From Aselliscus stoliczkanus (taxonomy: Eukaryota; Chordata; Mammalia; Chiroptera; Hipposideridae): 64,000 bases of DNA. Under the pieces are notes generated by a model that was given only the letters and a program-made list of their open reading frames with translations, searched no databases and was not told the DNA's origin. The position numbers and the translations under genes were made by a program. Below, in pieces: positions 44,601 through 54,255 of this stretch. The stretch lies in contig CM066737.1 of NCBI GenBank assembly GCA_033961575.1, positions 90,013,709-90,077,708 on the forward strand. The letters are read 5' to 3'. Numbering within the stretch: position 1 is the stretch's first letter; every line of letters starts with the position of its first letter.

Positions 44601-45569
44601 GAGAGAGTCTGTTGATTTGAGATTTTTCTTCCTTCTTTAGGTAGGCCTGCACTGCTATGAACTTCCCTCTTAGGACTGCTTTCGCTGCATCCCAGAGATT
44701 TTGGGTCGTGGTGTTTTCATTTTCATTTGTCTCGAGGTATCTTTTGATTTCCTCCTTGATCTCATTTTTGACTCACTCACTATTTAGAAGCATGTTATTT
44801 AGTTTCCATTTTGTGAGCTTCCATTTTGTATTTGTAAGCTTTCCAGATTTCTTCTTATAATTGATTTCTAGTTTCATAGCATTGTGGTCAGAGAAGACAC
44901 TTGAGAAGATTTCAATCTTCTTAAATTTGTTGAGACTTGTTTTGTGGCCTAACATGTGGTCTATCTTGGAGAATGTTCCATGAGCACTTGAGAAGAACGT
45001 ATATTCTATAGCATTGGGGTGAAATGCTCTAAAAAATCAATTAAATCCAGCTGGACTAAAGTGTCATTTAAGGCCACTATGTCCGTGTTGATTTTCTGTC
45101 TGGAGGATCTGTCCATTGGTGACAACGGGGTGTTGAAGTCCCCTACTATGATAGTGTTACTGTTGATGTCTTCCTTTATGTCTGTCAGAATCTGTTTTAT
45201 ATATTTAGGAGCTCCTATATTGGGTGCATAGATGTTTACTAGGGTTATGTCCTCTTGTTGAATTGATCCCTTTATTATTATGTAGTGCCCTTCTTTGTCT
45301 TTTATTGTAGTCTTCATTTTAAAGTCTACTTTGTCTGAAATAAGTATTGCTACTCCAGCTTTTTTCTCATTTCCATTTGCATGAAATATCTTATTCCATC
45401 CCTTTCCTCTCAGTCTATGTGTGTCTTTTGATCTGAGATGAGTCTCTTGTAGACAGCATATGCATGGGTCCTGTTTTCTTATCCACTCAGCCACTCTGTG
45501 TCTTTTGATTGGAGCATTTAGCCCATTCACATTTAAGGCAATTACTGATAGGTGTATATTTATTGCCAT
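41692..45569 (-). pseudogene. L1 ORF2 (endonuclease-reverse transcriptase), broken
   Basis: Full-length but interrupted. The endonuclease part is 45569-45006: NVNGLNAPIKRHRVAEWI, then LQETHLR with the catalytic Glu, then GDFNTPLSPMDRS with Asp. After breaks, a short piece at 43949-43749 ([20 protein letters not shown]) leads to the reverse transcriptase at 43741-42626, with the catalytic box [10 protein letters not shown]. The C-terminal part is 42510-41692, with the Cys-His block [22 protein letters not shown] sequence. At least three frame changes or stops occur; one is a 31-bp tandem duplication at 43725-43786. Confidence 0.9.
43725..43786. repeat. 31-bp tandem duplication in ORF2
   Basis: The 31-bp unit TCTATTGATATGATCATATG and following is present twice in tandem (43725-43755 and 43756-43786). 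Its length is not a multiple of three, so it shifts the ORF2 frame just before the reverse transcriptase segment. Confidence 0.9.
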
Positions 45570-45639
45570 TTTGTTATTTGTATTTCTTGTCTTTCTGGGT
45601 TAGCTTGTTTTCCCCTTTCTTCTGTTTAAAAAAGCCCTT

Positions 45640-46497
45640 TTAACATTTCCTGTAATGCTGGCTTGGTGGTAATGAACTCCTAAGCTTATTCTTTTCTGAG
45701 AAGCTCTTTATCTCTCCTTCAATTTTAAGTGATAGCCGTGCTGGGTAGAGCAATCTTGGTTGTAGATCTTTATTTTGTGTCACTTTGAATATCTCTTGCC
45801 AATCCCTTCTGGCCTGCAGAGTTTCTGAAGAAAAGTCAGCTGTTAGTCTTATAGGAGTTCCTTTATATGTAACCTGCTGTCTTTCTCTTGCTGCTTTTAG
45901 GATTCTGTCTCTGTCTGTAACCTTTGCCATTCTTACTATGATGTGTCTTGGTGTGGGCCTGTTTGGATTCAGCCTGTTAGGAACTCTCTGTACGCCCTGG
46001 GCTTGTATGTCGATTTCCTTCACCATGGTAGGGAAGTTTTCAGTCATTATTTCTTTAAATACATTCTCAATCCCCTGCTTCTTCTCTTTTCCTTCTGGTA
46101 TTCCTATGACGCGAAGATTGCTGCGTTTCATGTTGTCCCAGAGGTCTCTTCAACTATTTTCATTCTGTTTTATTCTTTTTTCTTTTTGTTGTTCCAGCTG
46201 GGTGATTTCTGCTATTTTGTCTTCTAATTCACTGATCCGCTCCTCTGCTTCATCTACTCTACTGGTGATTCCTTCGAGCGTGTTCTTCATTTCAATTATT
46301 GTATTCTTTAGTTCTAACAGGTTGTTTTTTATGGTTTCCCTATCTTGCTTTATGTCCTCGCTAAGTTCCTTAAACATTCTTATCATCAGTGTTCTAAACT
46401 CTGTCTCTGAAAGTTTGGATACCTCTGTTTCATTTAGTTCCATTTCTAGAGTTTTCTTCTGATCTTTTACTTGGGACATGTTTCTTTGTGTTTTCAT
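45640..46497 (-). pseudogene. L1 ORF1, one stop and one late frameshift
   Basis: Start at the ATG at 46495-46497 (MKTQRNMSQVKDQKKTLEME). The coiled-coil part includes KNTLEGITSRVDEAEERISE and ends in a TGA stop at about 46150. The same frame reopens with MKRSNLRVIGIPEGKEKKQG and the RRM/C-terminal part (PTPRHIIVRMAKVTDRDRIL). A frameshift near 45678 replaces the usual C-terminus with RSSLPPSQHYRKC. The protein is an RNA chaperone of the L1 particle; this copy is inactive unless the stop is bypassed. Confidence 0.88.
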
Positions 46498-47743
46498 TCT
46501 GGCTGTTGTTGTCTGAATGCTTCGATGTATTATATAGATCACCTAGAAAGAAGAGAAAAGTAAAAAGAAAGAAAAAAAAAAGGAAAGAGGTGGGGGGGCG
46601 CTCTCTGTCCTCTTTAATCTGCAGACCACTTTCTCAGGGTTGCAGTGAGCTTTCCACAATTAGCTGTAGTGTGCTCTGGAATTGTGCTCACTCCAAAAAA
46701 AAAATCTTCACAGGTTGTTGCAGGTTGTCTGCTACTGAGTCTCAGTGAACAGAGTGATGCACCTGGAGAACACCCACTCTGCGTTTCCCTGGCAACGCAG
46801 CTGAAGCAGGGCGGAGGGTGGGGATCCAAGGGGGCTTACGCACTCCTGCGTCTCAGTGAGCAGCCTGATGGAGCCGGAGGGCACCCACCCGGCGTTTCCT
46901 TGGAAACGCAGCACAAGCAGGGCGGAGGGTGGGTACCCAAGGCCGCTCGCTCACTCCTGCATCTCAGTGAGCAGCCTGATGTAGGCGGAGGGTACCTGCC
47001 AGGCTTTTCCCTGGCAACGCAACACAAGTAGGGGGAAGGGTGGGAATCCAAGGCCGCATGCGCACGCACGCACGCACGCACCCACTTCTGCGCCAAGTTC
47101 ACCAGACCAATAGGATCCCGGCTCTGACCCTCCGTGGGAGGGCCCAACCCTGAAAAAATGGGAGCCTCCTGTACGCCGCTCGTGTGCAAGCTCCGCACCG
47201 GTGGAACAACAATCCCCAAACCTCCAGCTTCTGCACTAAAGGTGCTGAGTTCAGTCCCTCCCGACAGGCTTCTGGGCCCGGCTCATGCAGCCACTCCCTC
47301 CAACAAGAACCGGGTGAGTGCTCGCCGGCGAGCGAACCCGTGTGCCGGCCCCACTGGTTCTCCAGCTGCCCCCAGCCTCACCGAGTCGAGCAAAGAGAGT
47401 CCTCACTAATTTCTACTGCCCACTATCGTGGAATTCCTCTTCCTGGCAAAGCAACTCTGGGCTAGTGAGCTCGGTGTGGGGCCGGAGGGTCTCTCCCCCA
47501 ACCGGAGAAGCCTCCCCATACAGCTGGGGCGTCCCTCACGGGGCTCGCCCTCTCTCATCGGCGCCCCTCCTACCAGACTTGACGTGGCCTCCTCTTTTGG
47601 TCCTTCGTTTAGAGGTTCTGTTCATCTAATGTTCAGGGGACTCCCGAGGTTAAATGTTGCATAAATTATTTGTAATTTTGATGTGATCCTGGGAGGCAGT
47701 TTGGAGAGCGTCCGTCTATTCCGCCATCTTACCGGAACTCCTC
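46498..47743 (-). promoter_or_regulatory. L1 5'UTR / internal promoter
   Basis: GC- and CpG-rich UTR of about 1.25 kb upstream of ORF1, complete to the 5' tip. It contains three tandem 111-bp monomers (46735-47057) and, nearer the tip, unique GC-rich sequence with the YY1-type TAAGATGGCGG. Open frames on both strands here are compositional. Confidence 0.85.
46735..47057 (-). repeat. 111-bp tandem monomers with X-box motifs
   Basis: TCTCAGTGA landmarks at 46740, 46851 and 46962 give a period of 111 bp. Each unit holds a palindrome of the RFX X-box type: GTTTCCCTGGCAAC (46783-46796), GTTTCCTTGGAAAC (46894-46907), and a weaker TTTTCCCTGGCAAC (about 47004-47017). The L1 at 6112-9862 has just one unit. 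Confidence 0.88.
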
Positions 47744-47760
47744 CATGCCTCTTGTTTCTT

Positions 47761-50058
47761 CATTAAAACCTCCTGGGACAGGCCACGTCTCTGCAAACCC
47801 TCGACAGGCTTCCCTAGTACAAGCCCTTCAGTGAATGGGTCTCTGTCCTAGCAATGATTTGAGATAGGGGCGCTGTACCCCAAGGGAGAGTTCCAGGTTT
47901 AGTTTGCTGTCAATGAATAAAGGAAAAAAAATACATTGATCTATTCCTTCTTTTTTTCCAGCCAAACTTGGCTTCTCGTGTAACCCCTCCTTGAATAGAT
48001 TTAACTTTCTATGTGGAAGGTGCTGTCCAGAATGCTTTTCTGAGCCCCTGAACATTTGAGTTTTGCTGACTTTGGATATGTACACGATCACATTATCACC
48101 AATCTCTATCTCTTTCTCTCTTTTATTCACACGTCTCAATTATTTTGATATGGTTATTACCAGAGGGTTATGTATTTCAATGGAGTGTCTGTGGTACAGA
48201 ATTCTTTTTATCACCAGAGATACGTTTTGCAGTAATAAGAAGAAAGGTGAATTAAGGAACACAAGGTCGGCCTCATGCTGGGAGGAGAAGAGAAGTGTAA
48301 GCTTCAGATGAATTTGGGGCAGAAGTCTGGTTCCAGCCCTGTTGCTTAACAGACTTCTGGAATTAGGCCCATTGTCAAGCTCTGTGAACCTGTCTTTTCA
48401 TCTGTGCCATGGGTTTGTTAAGCTTTGTCTTAGGGATGGGGAGAAGAAATATAGTGCATGCAAAGGGCCTGTCTAGATTTTCAAGGGTGCCAGTCTTAAC
48501 TATGATTAACTTGTCCCCAGGATTTCCAATGCACTACACTGAGATTTAAGTTTTAATCGCGGTGTTGTGAGAGAATATCAGTGGTCTAGGACAAAGAAAA
48601 CCCTATCAGGCAAAATGCTGCTTAGCAAGGAGAATTGAGTACTATTTCCCCCTTAAAGTATCATTGAGTGTCGGAGTGATGTAGACTTGCTCAGTAGATG
48701 CAACAGAAAGCTCCTAAAATATGTTTTGAGGATCAAAGACTTACCTCCTTCCAGCTGCTCTTTTTTCTAAGCCACTTCTATTTCTGTTCAATTAACCGCC
48801 AGCAACCATGTAGACCTTGCCTAGAGTTTGCCATATTATACACAAGGTAAGCTAATTTGAATGCCTTTTGAAAAGAACACACTGTAGCTACCCCACCTCA
48901 GGACAAGGAGTCACAATCCAGTGATGCGAATTCCGGGCATCTTATCTGGAGGGATTATCACCCTTATTTTTCAGCAACTCCCTGGAGATGATGTGAACAA
49001 AATATCTAATTTGCACAGTGTGTTCACCAGCACTGGGACATTAGCACAGGACAGATTCCATCCAGGTGATTTCTCTCTGGTTTACCCAGAATTTCAAAGT
49101 AATTGTTAAGTGCAGTTTCTGTTTGCAGACTTAGTCTTTGAACTAATCATCCCCCATGTATCTGAGGGTCTGGTCCCTTGCTCAGGATTGTCACAGCACC
49201 GTTAAACACAATGCTGCTAAGTGACATTCCCTCCCACTCAGAGATTCTGTTTCCCCAAGGTCGGACATTGCATTTTTGCACCAGGGCATTGACAATTGAC
49301 TGCTCTCATCTAGAACCACTCTGTCCATTCTTCTTCTGTCTTCTCAGTCATCCTTTTGGTCTTAGAGTGTATGTCACCGTTTTCCTACTATGATGGCTGA
49401 TTCTCCCACCTGTAATTGTATGATCCGTGGCTAGGTCTTCTTTTTCTCTGCTCTCCCAGCACTAGCATGGGGCCTTCTAAGAGCAGATGCTCAATTACTG
49501 TTTGGAGAATAAGTGAGCCTGTGAGCACGGGGCCTGGTTTATTATGATTTAATTCTACATTCTTGAATCAGCCACGTGCATATACTGTTATTTACAACTT
49601 TATAGAACACAGAGTAAAAGGCACTGGGAAGCCCAGTATTGACAATCTTCCTATTTTTCTCCATTTCTTGATTCCCTAATGTTTAGTGCTTTGTTTCTTC
49701 ACATTTTCAGGGAAATGCATATTCCAGTGCCCTGCTATCTTACACCGGACTACTCAATAGGATGGGAGTTTTCCCAATTTGTTTTGCAAAGCAGCCCAAC
49801 TGTTACTCTTAAACCTGATAAACAACAATAAGTGTCACCAATGTGATGTCTTAACTTTGGTTATAATGCTAGATAAACCTTCATTTAGAAGTATCAACAC
49901 TGAAAACGGGAAAAAGCAAAACACAGTTTACTCTCCAAATGACCCATCCAGAACAGGAACACGAAGGAATGGTGGTACACTGTGTGCCCTCACTCACACC
50001 CAGCTCTCCACCACTTGGAGTACAGAGTGCTCACTTCAACACAAGTGAAGCGTGTGCC
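47761..50058. repeat. MAGE unit P, 3' flank
   Basis: Diverged but collinear with the 3' flank of MAGEB A. Matches include TTCTGAGCCCCTGAMMWTTT (48037/32350), the GCTCAATTA block (49489/33144) and TACTCTTAAACCTGATAAAC (49804, against ACTCCTAAACCTGACATAC at 33481). It contains a MIR near 48300-48500 in the same relative place. No gene other than the MAGE remnant was seen. Confidence 0.7.
48300..48510 (+). repeat. MIR SINE in unit P
   Basis: GTCTGGTTCCAGCCCTGTTG, CTGTCTTTTCATCTGTGCCA and CATGCAAAGGGCCTG-type blocks follow MIR order. Confidence 0.6.
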
Positions 50059-50059
50059 T

Positions 50060-50440
50060 CAGTTCACTCGGTGTGGGAGGAGCTGCTGGGCATGGGCCTG
50101 AGTCATTGACTTCATGGCATTGGTGTCAGGCCTTAGTGGAATTGTGGCTTGGACTCTCTCTTTCTCATCTTCCAAGCCTCTTCCTACCACGACGGGAAGG
50201 TAGCGGGGCCTAATGGCATTCATCATGGAGGTGGGAGCTTTTGCTTTGTACCCCCAAGGCAGGGCGATTGTGGGCAAGGAAGCAGGGAGGAGTGCGGATA
50301 GGACAGCTGTTGATCTGGGCATGAGAAGAGAGAGGGTGAGAGGGTGCAAATAGCTTTATCGGGGATATGCCATCTGGACTTTTGAAAGGCCACCTCTGCA
50401 GGTTCCCTTGAGGGCAGCACTCAAGAAATCCACGGGGCCC
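50060..50440 (-). pseudogene. MAGE pseudogene with nearly all coding lost
   Basis: Reading the plus strand, 50120-50225 resembles the C-terminal coding end of MAGEB: GGCTTGGACTCTCTCTTTCT and CTCATCTTCCAAGCCTCTTC, compared with GGCCTGGGCTCTTTCTTCCT and CTCATCTCTCAAAGCCTCTT in gene A. From about 50250 it resembles the 5'UTR and upstream flank: GGAGGAGTGCGGATAGGACA, then CCTCTGCAGGTTCCCTTGAG. The roughly 900 bp between, including the whole MAGE homology domain, is gone. No usable frame remains. Flanks on both sides stay collinear with unit A. Confidence 0.72.
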
Positions 50441-50692
50441 CTGTGCTGATCAACCCATCATCTGAGAACGGTGTGGAAATCGTTAAAGTGATTCTCAGGT
50501 GGAGCCTGATATGCCTATCACGTGATTGCTGGGGCCGACAGCAGCAGTAGGCACATCCTGTCCTTGTGGAGCCCCCTGTACTCTGGAGTTTTGGGGTCTT
50601 CTTATTTCACCTTCCAGACCATCATATCATCCTTTGGCAGGGCTGGGTCCCTTCCTCTGAGCTGCTCTATATGTACATCTCTAACTTAGGTC
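50441..50692. other. MAGE unit P upstream flank
   Basis: Continuation of the MAGE-like 5' flank up to the provirus. No gene. Confidence 0.5.
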
Positions 50693-50698
50693 CTCATC

Positions 50699-51268
50699 TG
50701 CGGGGTTCCAGCCTCCGCTGACCAGGGTTCAAGAAGGTGGACATGGAGTCGGCGATATGAAAGACAGAAAATTTTTGTTACAGTAAAGGCAGAAAAAAGA
50801 AAGTGGAGACACCGGGAAGAGTTTCTCAGAAGTGTCACACTTTATTACAATAACCTGTCCTTTTTATAGGGACTTTTGACCATTATCCAATTACAAGTTT
50901 AAATTCCACATGGTCTTGATGTATTTTTCTCTTAAGACCTTTAGTCCCTATAATTGTTCTCCTTAGGGCACACTGTGACCTTTTCTATAATCCCATCTAT
51001 AATAATCTCTTTATGACCCAGACTCAGTTTCTACATAATCTGTAATCCTGGGTGTGAATACTAAAGAGAATCTCACTTTTGATATTTAATTTTGGCTTAA
51101 CTGTACTCTCAAGACTTATCACAAACCTTAACAAAACATACATTTTGTAATAAAAACACAGGCTTCAAGGGAATACAAATTTGAGGAACACATGTCAGAG
51201 TCACCAAGACCACTAAAGTCAACCTGCATGCCCATGCCCCTCAATATTGGGCTACACGGCCCTCAACA
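50699..51268 (-). repeat. 3' LTR of the provirus (570 bp)
   Basis: Bounded TG...CA. The minus-strand TATA box TATAAAAA is the complement of 50861-50868, and the AATAAA poly(A) signal is the complement of 50841-50846. Against the 5' LTR I count about four substitutions, all in the 50705-50815 part (the U5 side); the remaining 450 bp look identical. This makes the two LTRs about 99.3% identical. Confidence 0.95.
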
Positions 51269-51282
51269 TCTCCCCCTTTTTT
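51269..51282 (-). promoter_or_regulatory. Polypurine tract
   Basis: On the minus strand AAAAAAGGGGGAGA directly precedes the 3' LTR. It primes plus-strand DNA synthesis in retroviruses. The position and composition are textbook. Confidence 0.92.
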
Positions 51283-51502
51283 ATTATTTAAAAGGCACGC
51301 CTGTGACCCCAGGCGGCTACGAGCGACAGTGCCTGTCTTAGGTGTCCCGACAATGAAATAATAACCTTACCCGTCATTGGCACTTGATCCTCTAGCGATC
51401 AAGCCCTGTCTTAGGTTGGTTACGTTCAAGTGGGTCCTTACCCGTCTCTGGCTAGCCTGTCCTCGCTGAAGGTTAGGGGTAGTGGGGCTAATAAGCAGGT
51501 GG
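51283..51502 (-). other. Non-coding interval between env and polypurine tract
   Basis: About 220 bp downstream of env with no obvious function. No accessory reading frame is supported. Confidence 0.5.
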
Positions 51503-52927
51503 CTAAACTTGAGGCTTTGCCTTAAGTTTGATCTCATGGATATTGGCTTGGATGTCCAACATTTGTTTGAGAAAACATCTAATGAGGATGGGGAGTAGGC
51601 ACAGAACCAAACAGACACAAATGCCTAAAGCAAGAAACGTTACAACAGAATGGGCAATATTAGGCATAGATGGCAGAGCATTTTTCATCATATCAACAAA
51701 CTGAGAGGCAGCTTGAGCTGCGTGAAATTTTAAGGGTTCAGCTTCTCTCATGTTTTGTATTTCATCATGAAGTCGAAGCATATCCAAAGATAAATTAGCA
51801 TTGTGCCAAATTCCTTGAAGATGTAGGCGAACTCTATTCCAATCATGTTGACTATTATTATACATTTTTGGAGTTACACAAATCCAATGATATTCTGAAT
51901 GACATCGTAAACGAGACCATACTTTTAAACTTTGAATTTCATCACCTAAATATTGAACCATATCATATAATGCATTTACCTTTTGTTCTAACTTTTTATC
52001 TATATCCTCTTGGGTTCCTAAGGCTAAAGTGACATTTTTTGAAAGTGTATTAACATAATGAGCATTTTGAACAGTCTGTGAAAGAGCCACAGCAGCAGTA
52101 GTAGCAGTTGCAATCAAAGTAACTAAAGCCATAATTCCAGCAATCATAAGCCCTATAAATCTTTTTGGTCTACTTAAAGCATATTCAATTTCTTTAAAAA
52201 TCTGTAGACTTCTCTCATCATACCAAGGTCCAGAAACATTAACAGGAAGCATAACAAAAGACGGTTGATGAAATATCATAACACGGGTTCCAAGGGGTAC
52301 CCAAGAAATACAATTTGTTAAAGTACAATTATAGCAAAATACATTAAATCTGAAATCATCAAAAGTAATAGACAAATTTCCAATCATGAGTACATAAGGA
52401 GAAGGCACACAGGCAGATACATTGAAGGTGCGGATAGTTGAAGTACAGGGAGTATCTGGTCTACAAACAGTCACGATTTGACGGTGTTCACCCATAGCTC
52501 CCACAAGTTTCCATAAAGAGTTTTGTTGATATTGAGTGTCAGATTTCCATATTCCAGCAGCTAGTCCCTTTGTCCTGCTTGTGTGATTACTTTGAGACCA
52601 ATCCAAAATGTACCGATTTAATCCAGGAATGTTGTATTTCACAGGCATGTTTCCGTGACATTTCTTCCAGGGAGCAGCTTCAGTATTAAGTCCAACTTCC
52701 TTGTCACATGGCAGAAGTGACTGAGGCATCCTTGCTTTTGTCTTTTGTCCTCCGGACCAATCACCTAACAAGTTAAGACGGATGTTCCATCCTATCTGGG
52801 AATTGCCCTGTAAGATGTTTAATCTGAAAAGTACAGCCACTGCACACGCGCTAGTGAGCGTAAGAGCATCCTTTTTTAACTTAAGCTGAGCCTGGGTAGA
52901 GTCCCACACTCCAGTTCCTAACAACAT
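51503..52927 (-). CDS. env: Endogenous betaretrovirus-like envelope protein, 474 residues, open
   Basis: One uninterrupted frame. A hydrophobic stretch at about 21-35 could act as a signal. The surface subunit (to about 256) is short for the group, so its N-terminal part is probably deleted. A basic RPKR processing motif at 253-256 precedes a hydrophobic Gly/Ala-rich fusion-peptide-like segment (257-282). The transmembrane subunit then has heptad-like sequence, a Cys pair at 342 and 350, an anchor at about 427-450, and a short cytoplasmic tail. Several N-X-S/T sites are present. Class II (MMTV/HML-like) affinity is inferred from the overall pattern. Whether it is expressed is unknown; an open frame may simply reflect youth. 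Confidence 0.88.
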   Translation of the reverse strand: MLLGTGVWDSTQAQLKLKKDALTLTSACAVAVLFRLNILQGNSQIGWNIRLNLLGDWSGGQKTKARMPQSLLPCDKEVGLNTEAAPWKKCHGNMPVKYNIPGLNRYILDWSQSNHTSRTKGLAAGIWKSDTQYQQNSLWKLVGAMGEHRQIVTVCRPDTPCTSTIRTFNVSACVPSPYVLMIGNLSITFDDFRFNVFCYNCTLTNCISWVPLGTRVMIFHQPSFVMLPVNVSGPWYDERSLQIFKEIEYALSRPKRFIGLMIAGIMALVTLIATATTAAVALSQTVQNAHYVNTLSKNVTLALGTQEDIDKKLEQKVNALYDMVQYLGDEIQSLKVWSRLRCHSEYHWICVTPKMYNNSQHDWNRVRLHLQGIWHNANLSLDMLRLHDEIQNMREAEPLKFHAAQAASQFVDMMKNALPSMPNIAHSVVTFLALGICVCLVLCLLPILIRCFLKQMLDIQANIHEIKLKAKPQV

Positions 52928-53170
52928 ATTCTCAGTAATGGTGATACGGTAAAGGCTCCCAAACGGGCTCTTCCCATTCTAAATCTACCGGCTGAAAAGG
53001 TGCCCCTGTTGTTGTGGGGGCCCGAGGCTGGCCCCTCTGAATGAAAGGTCACCTTTGGCTTCCGCTTCACGGATCAAGCCTTTCAAACCCGTGGACAGGG
53101 GAGGACCAGGGGGCTTCTGTCGTTTTGATGTACCCCTTTTTGGCAGAGGAGGGGCAGATGGCAAAGTATG
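52928..53170 (-). other. gag-env junction of the deleted provirus
   Basis: Gag-like coding continues past the stop at 53171-53173 in the same frame for about 60 codons before another stop. Env begins at 52927. All sequence for capsid, nucleocapsid, protease, reverse transcriptase and integrase is missing between. The exact deletion breakpoint cannot be fixed without an intact relative. Confidence 0.7.
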
Positions 53171-53758
53171 CTATAGGGTCCCATATCTGGAACGTAACGC
53201 GGGAAAGTCATCATCATGATGATACCGCGCTGCCTCCTCCTCTAAAGTCTCCTCTTCTTGTGGGTTTAAGCGTCCTCCCCCTGGATCCCCTGTCCCTAGC
53301 TCTTCCTCCGAGTCTGAGTCCTCTGGATCAGAGGTTTTTGGACAACTAACAGGAAACAGATTGTTTTTTGATCCCTTTGATGGCCTCTTGTCTATAAGGG
53401 GATGGATTTCTCCACAATCTCCTGAATTTTTTAACAGAGATTCTCCTAAATCCTGGAAAACGGTTGATGACTCATGTCTAGGATCCAAGGAGTCTCGAAA
53501 CAGATTCCACAAATTTAATGCCTCATGGGGCACATTCTCTGGACCCCACTCAGTATAAAATTCCTTTATATGCTTTCCTACCTTTTCCCAAGTTTCCAAA
53601 TTTACTGTACCCTCTTCTGGAAACCAAGGGCAAAACTGTTGTACGAATTGAAGAAATTTACTAATTTGATGACCCTGTACTTGTACCCCACGACCCCTCA
53701 GCGAGGTCTTAATAAGATTAACATATAAACGACGGTCCTTAGTCTCAGATTGACCCAT
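53171..53758 (-). pseudogene. gag: Truncated gag (matrix part)
   Basis: An open frame of 195 residues. MGQ at the start gives an N-terminal Gly for myristoylation. Residues 1-95 look like a betaretroviral matrix domain, with FCPWFPEEGT and NLWNLFRDSLD. An acidic Ser/Glu-rich stretch follows (about 143-180). It ends in a stop after SRYGTL, well before capsid. The frame is therefore only the membrane-targeting part of Gag and cannot assemble particles by itself. Confidence 0.88.
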
Positions 53759-54235
53759 TTCTTTTCTTTATATTAGTAAGTAGAGAGATAGAAAGAAAAC
53801 AATCACTCGATGTCCACGCTGATGCCCGTCTGGCCGCGCCCCTCGCGGGACTAAATCTGTCTTGGCAAAGGCTCTGCGGTATAAGCCCCCGCACTGGTGA
53901 GCTCGTCCTCCGCACAGGAGAACGAGTCAGTCGCCGTTACGCCGTATGACAGAAACAGAACCGCAGATTAGGGCCCACTCAAATTCCGTAGCAAAAAGCC
54001 GTGGAACTATATGCATTCACTCACACAATCACACTCTTACACACGAAATAGTTAGTAGTGTGTTTGTTAACTAGAATCTGTTTCTGTATTCTGTATTCTG
54101 GACAGAAACGGCACGCTTCTCATCAGTTCTCTTATTTTCCACCTATCCTCACCTGGCGTCACTATCCAGGGGGTCTGCAGCACCTTCAGTGGAATCCTAT
54201 CCGTGTCGAGACATATAGGAAAGACTTACCTTCAG
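53759..54235 (-). other. Proviral leader with strong splice donor
   Basis: Untranslated leader between primer-binding site and gag. AAGGTAAGT on the minus strand (complement of 54224-54232) is a near-perfect 5' splice site only a few bases downstream of the primer site. It could make subgenomic env RNA. It would also contain any packaging signal, which I cannot identify. Confidence 0.6.
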
Positions 54236-54253
54236 GTCCCTGTTCGGGCGCCA
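54236..54253 (-). promoter_or_regulatory. Primer-binding site, tRNA-Lys3 type
   Basis: TGGCGCCCGAACAGGGAC on the minus strand, two bases after the 5' LTR, is complementary to the 3' end of tRNA-Lys(UUU). This is the primer type used by several betaretroviruses and by lentiviruses. Confidence 0.95.
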
Positions 54254-54255
54254 CT

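Larger units (their letters stand above)
40695..47743 (-). mobile_element. Full-length L1 carrying a 3' transduction
   Basis: A 7.05-kb insertion on the minus strand: 5'UTR (47743 to about 46498), ORF1 (46497-45640), ORF2 (45569-41692), 3'UTR (to about 41190), the element's own A-rich end (TTTA repeats at 41168-41190), about 450 bp of non-L1 DNA, and a terminal tail (T-run 40695-40713). The 5' tip has TAAGATGGCGG (47721-47731), a YY1-type site as at human L1 starts. Perfect target duplications and a complete 5' end suggest fairly recent insertion, but both ORFs are damaged. Confidence 0.93.
40678..47760. repeat. 17-bp target duplication of full-length L1
   Basis: CATGCCTCTTGTTTCTT at 40678-40694 and again at 47744-47760, without mismatch. 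It brackets both the second poly-A tail and the L1 5' tip, so the L1 and the extra 3' DNA entered together. Confidence 0.95.

Noticed and set aside
45785..46462. 225-residue plus-strand open frame
   Set aside because: It lies exactly antisense to L1 ORF1; the similar frame at 8156-8680 has the same origin. Shadow frames are common opposite ORF1.
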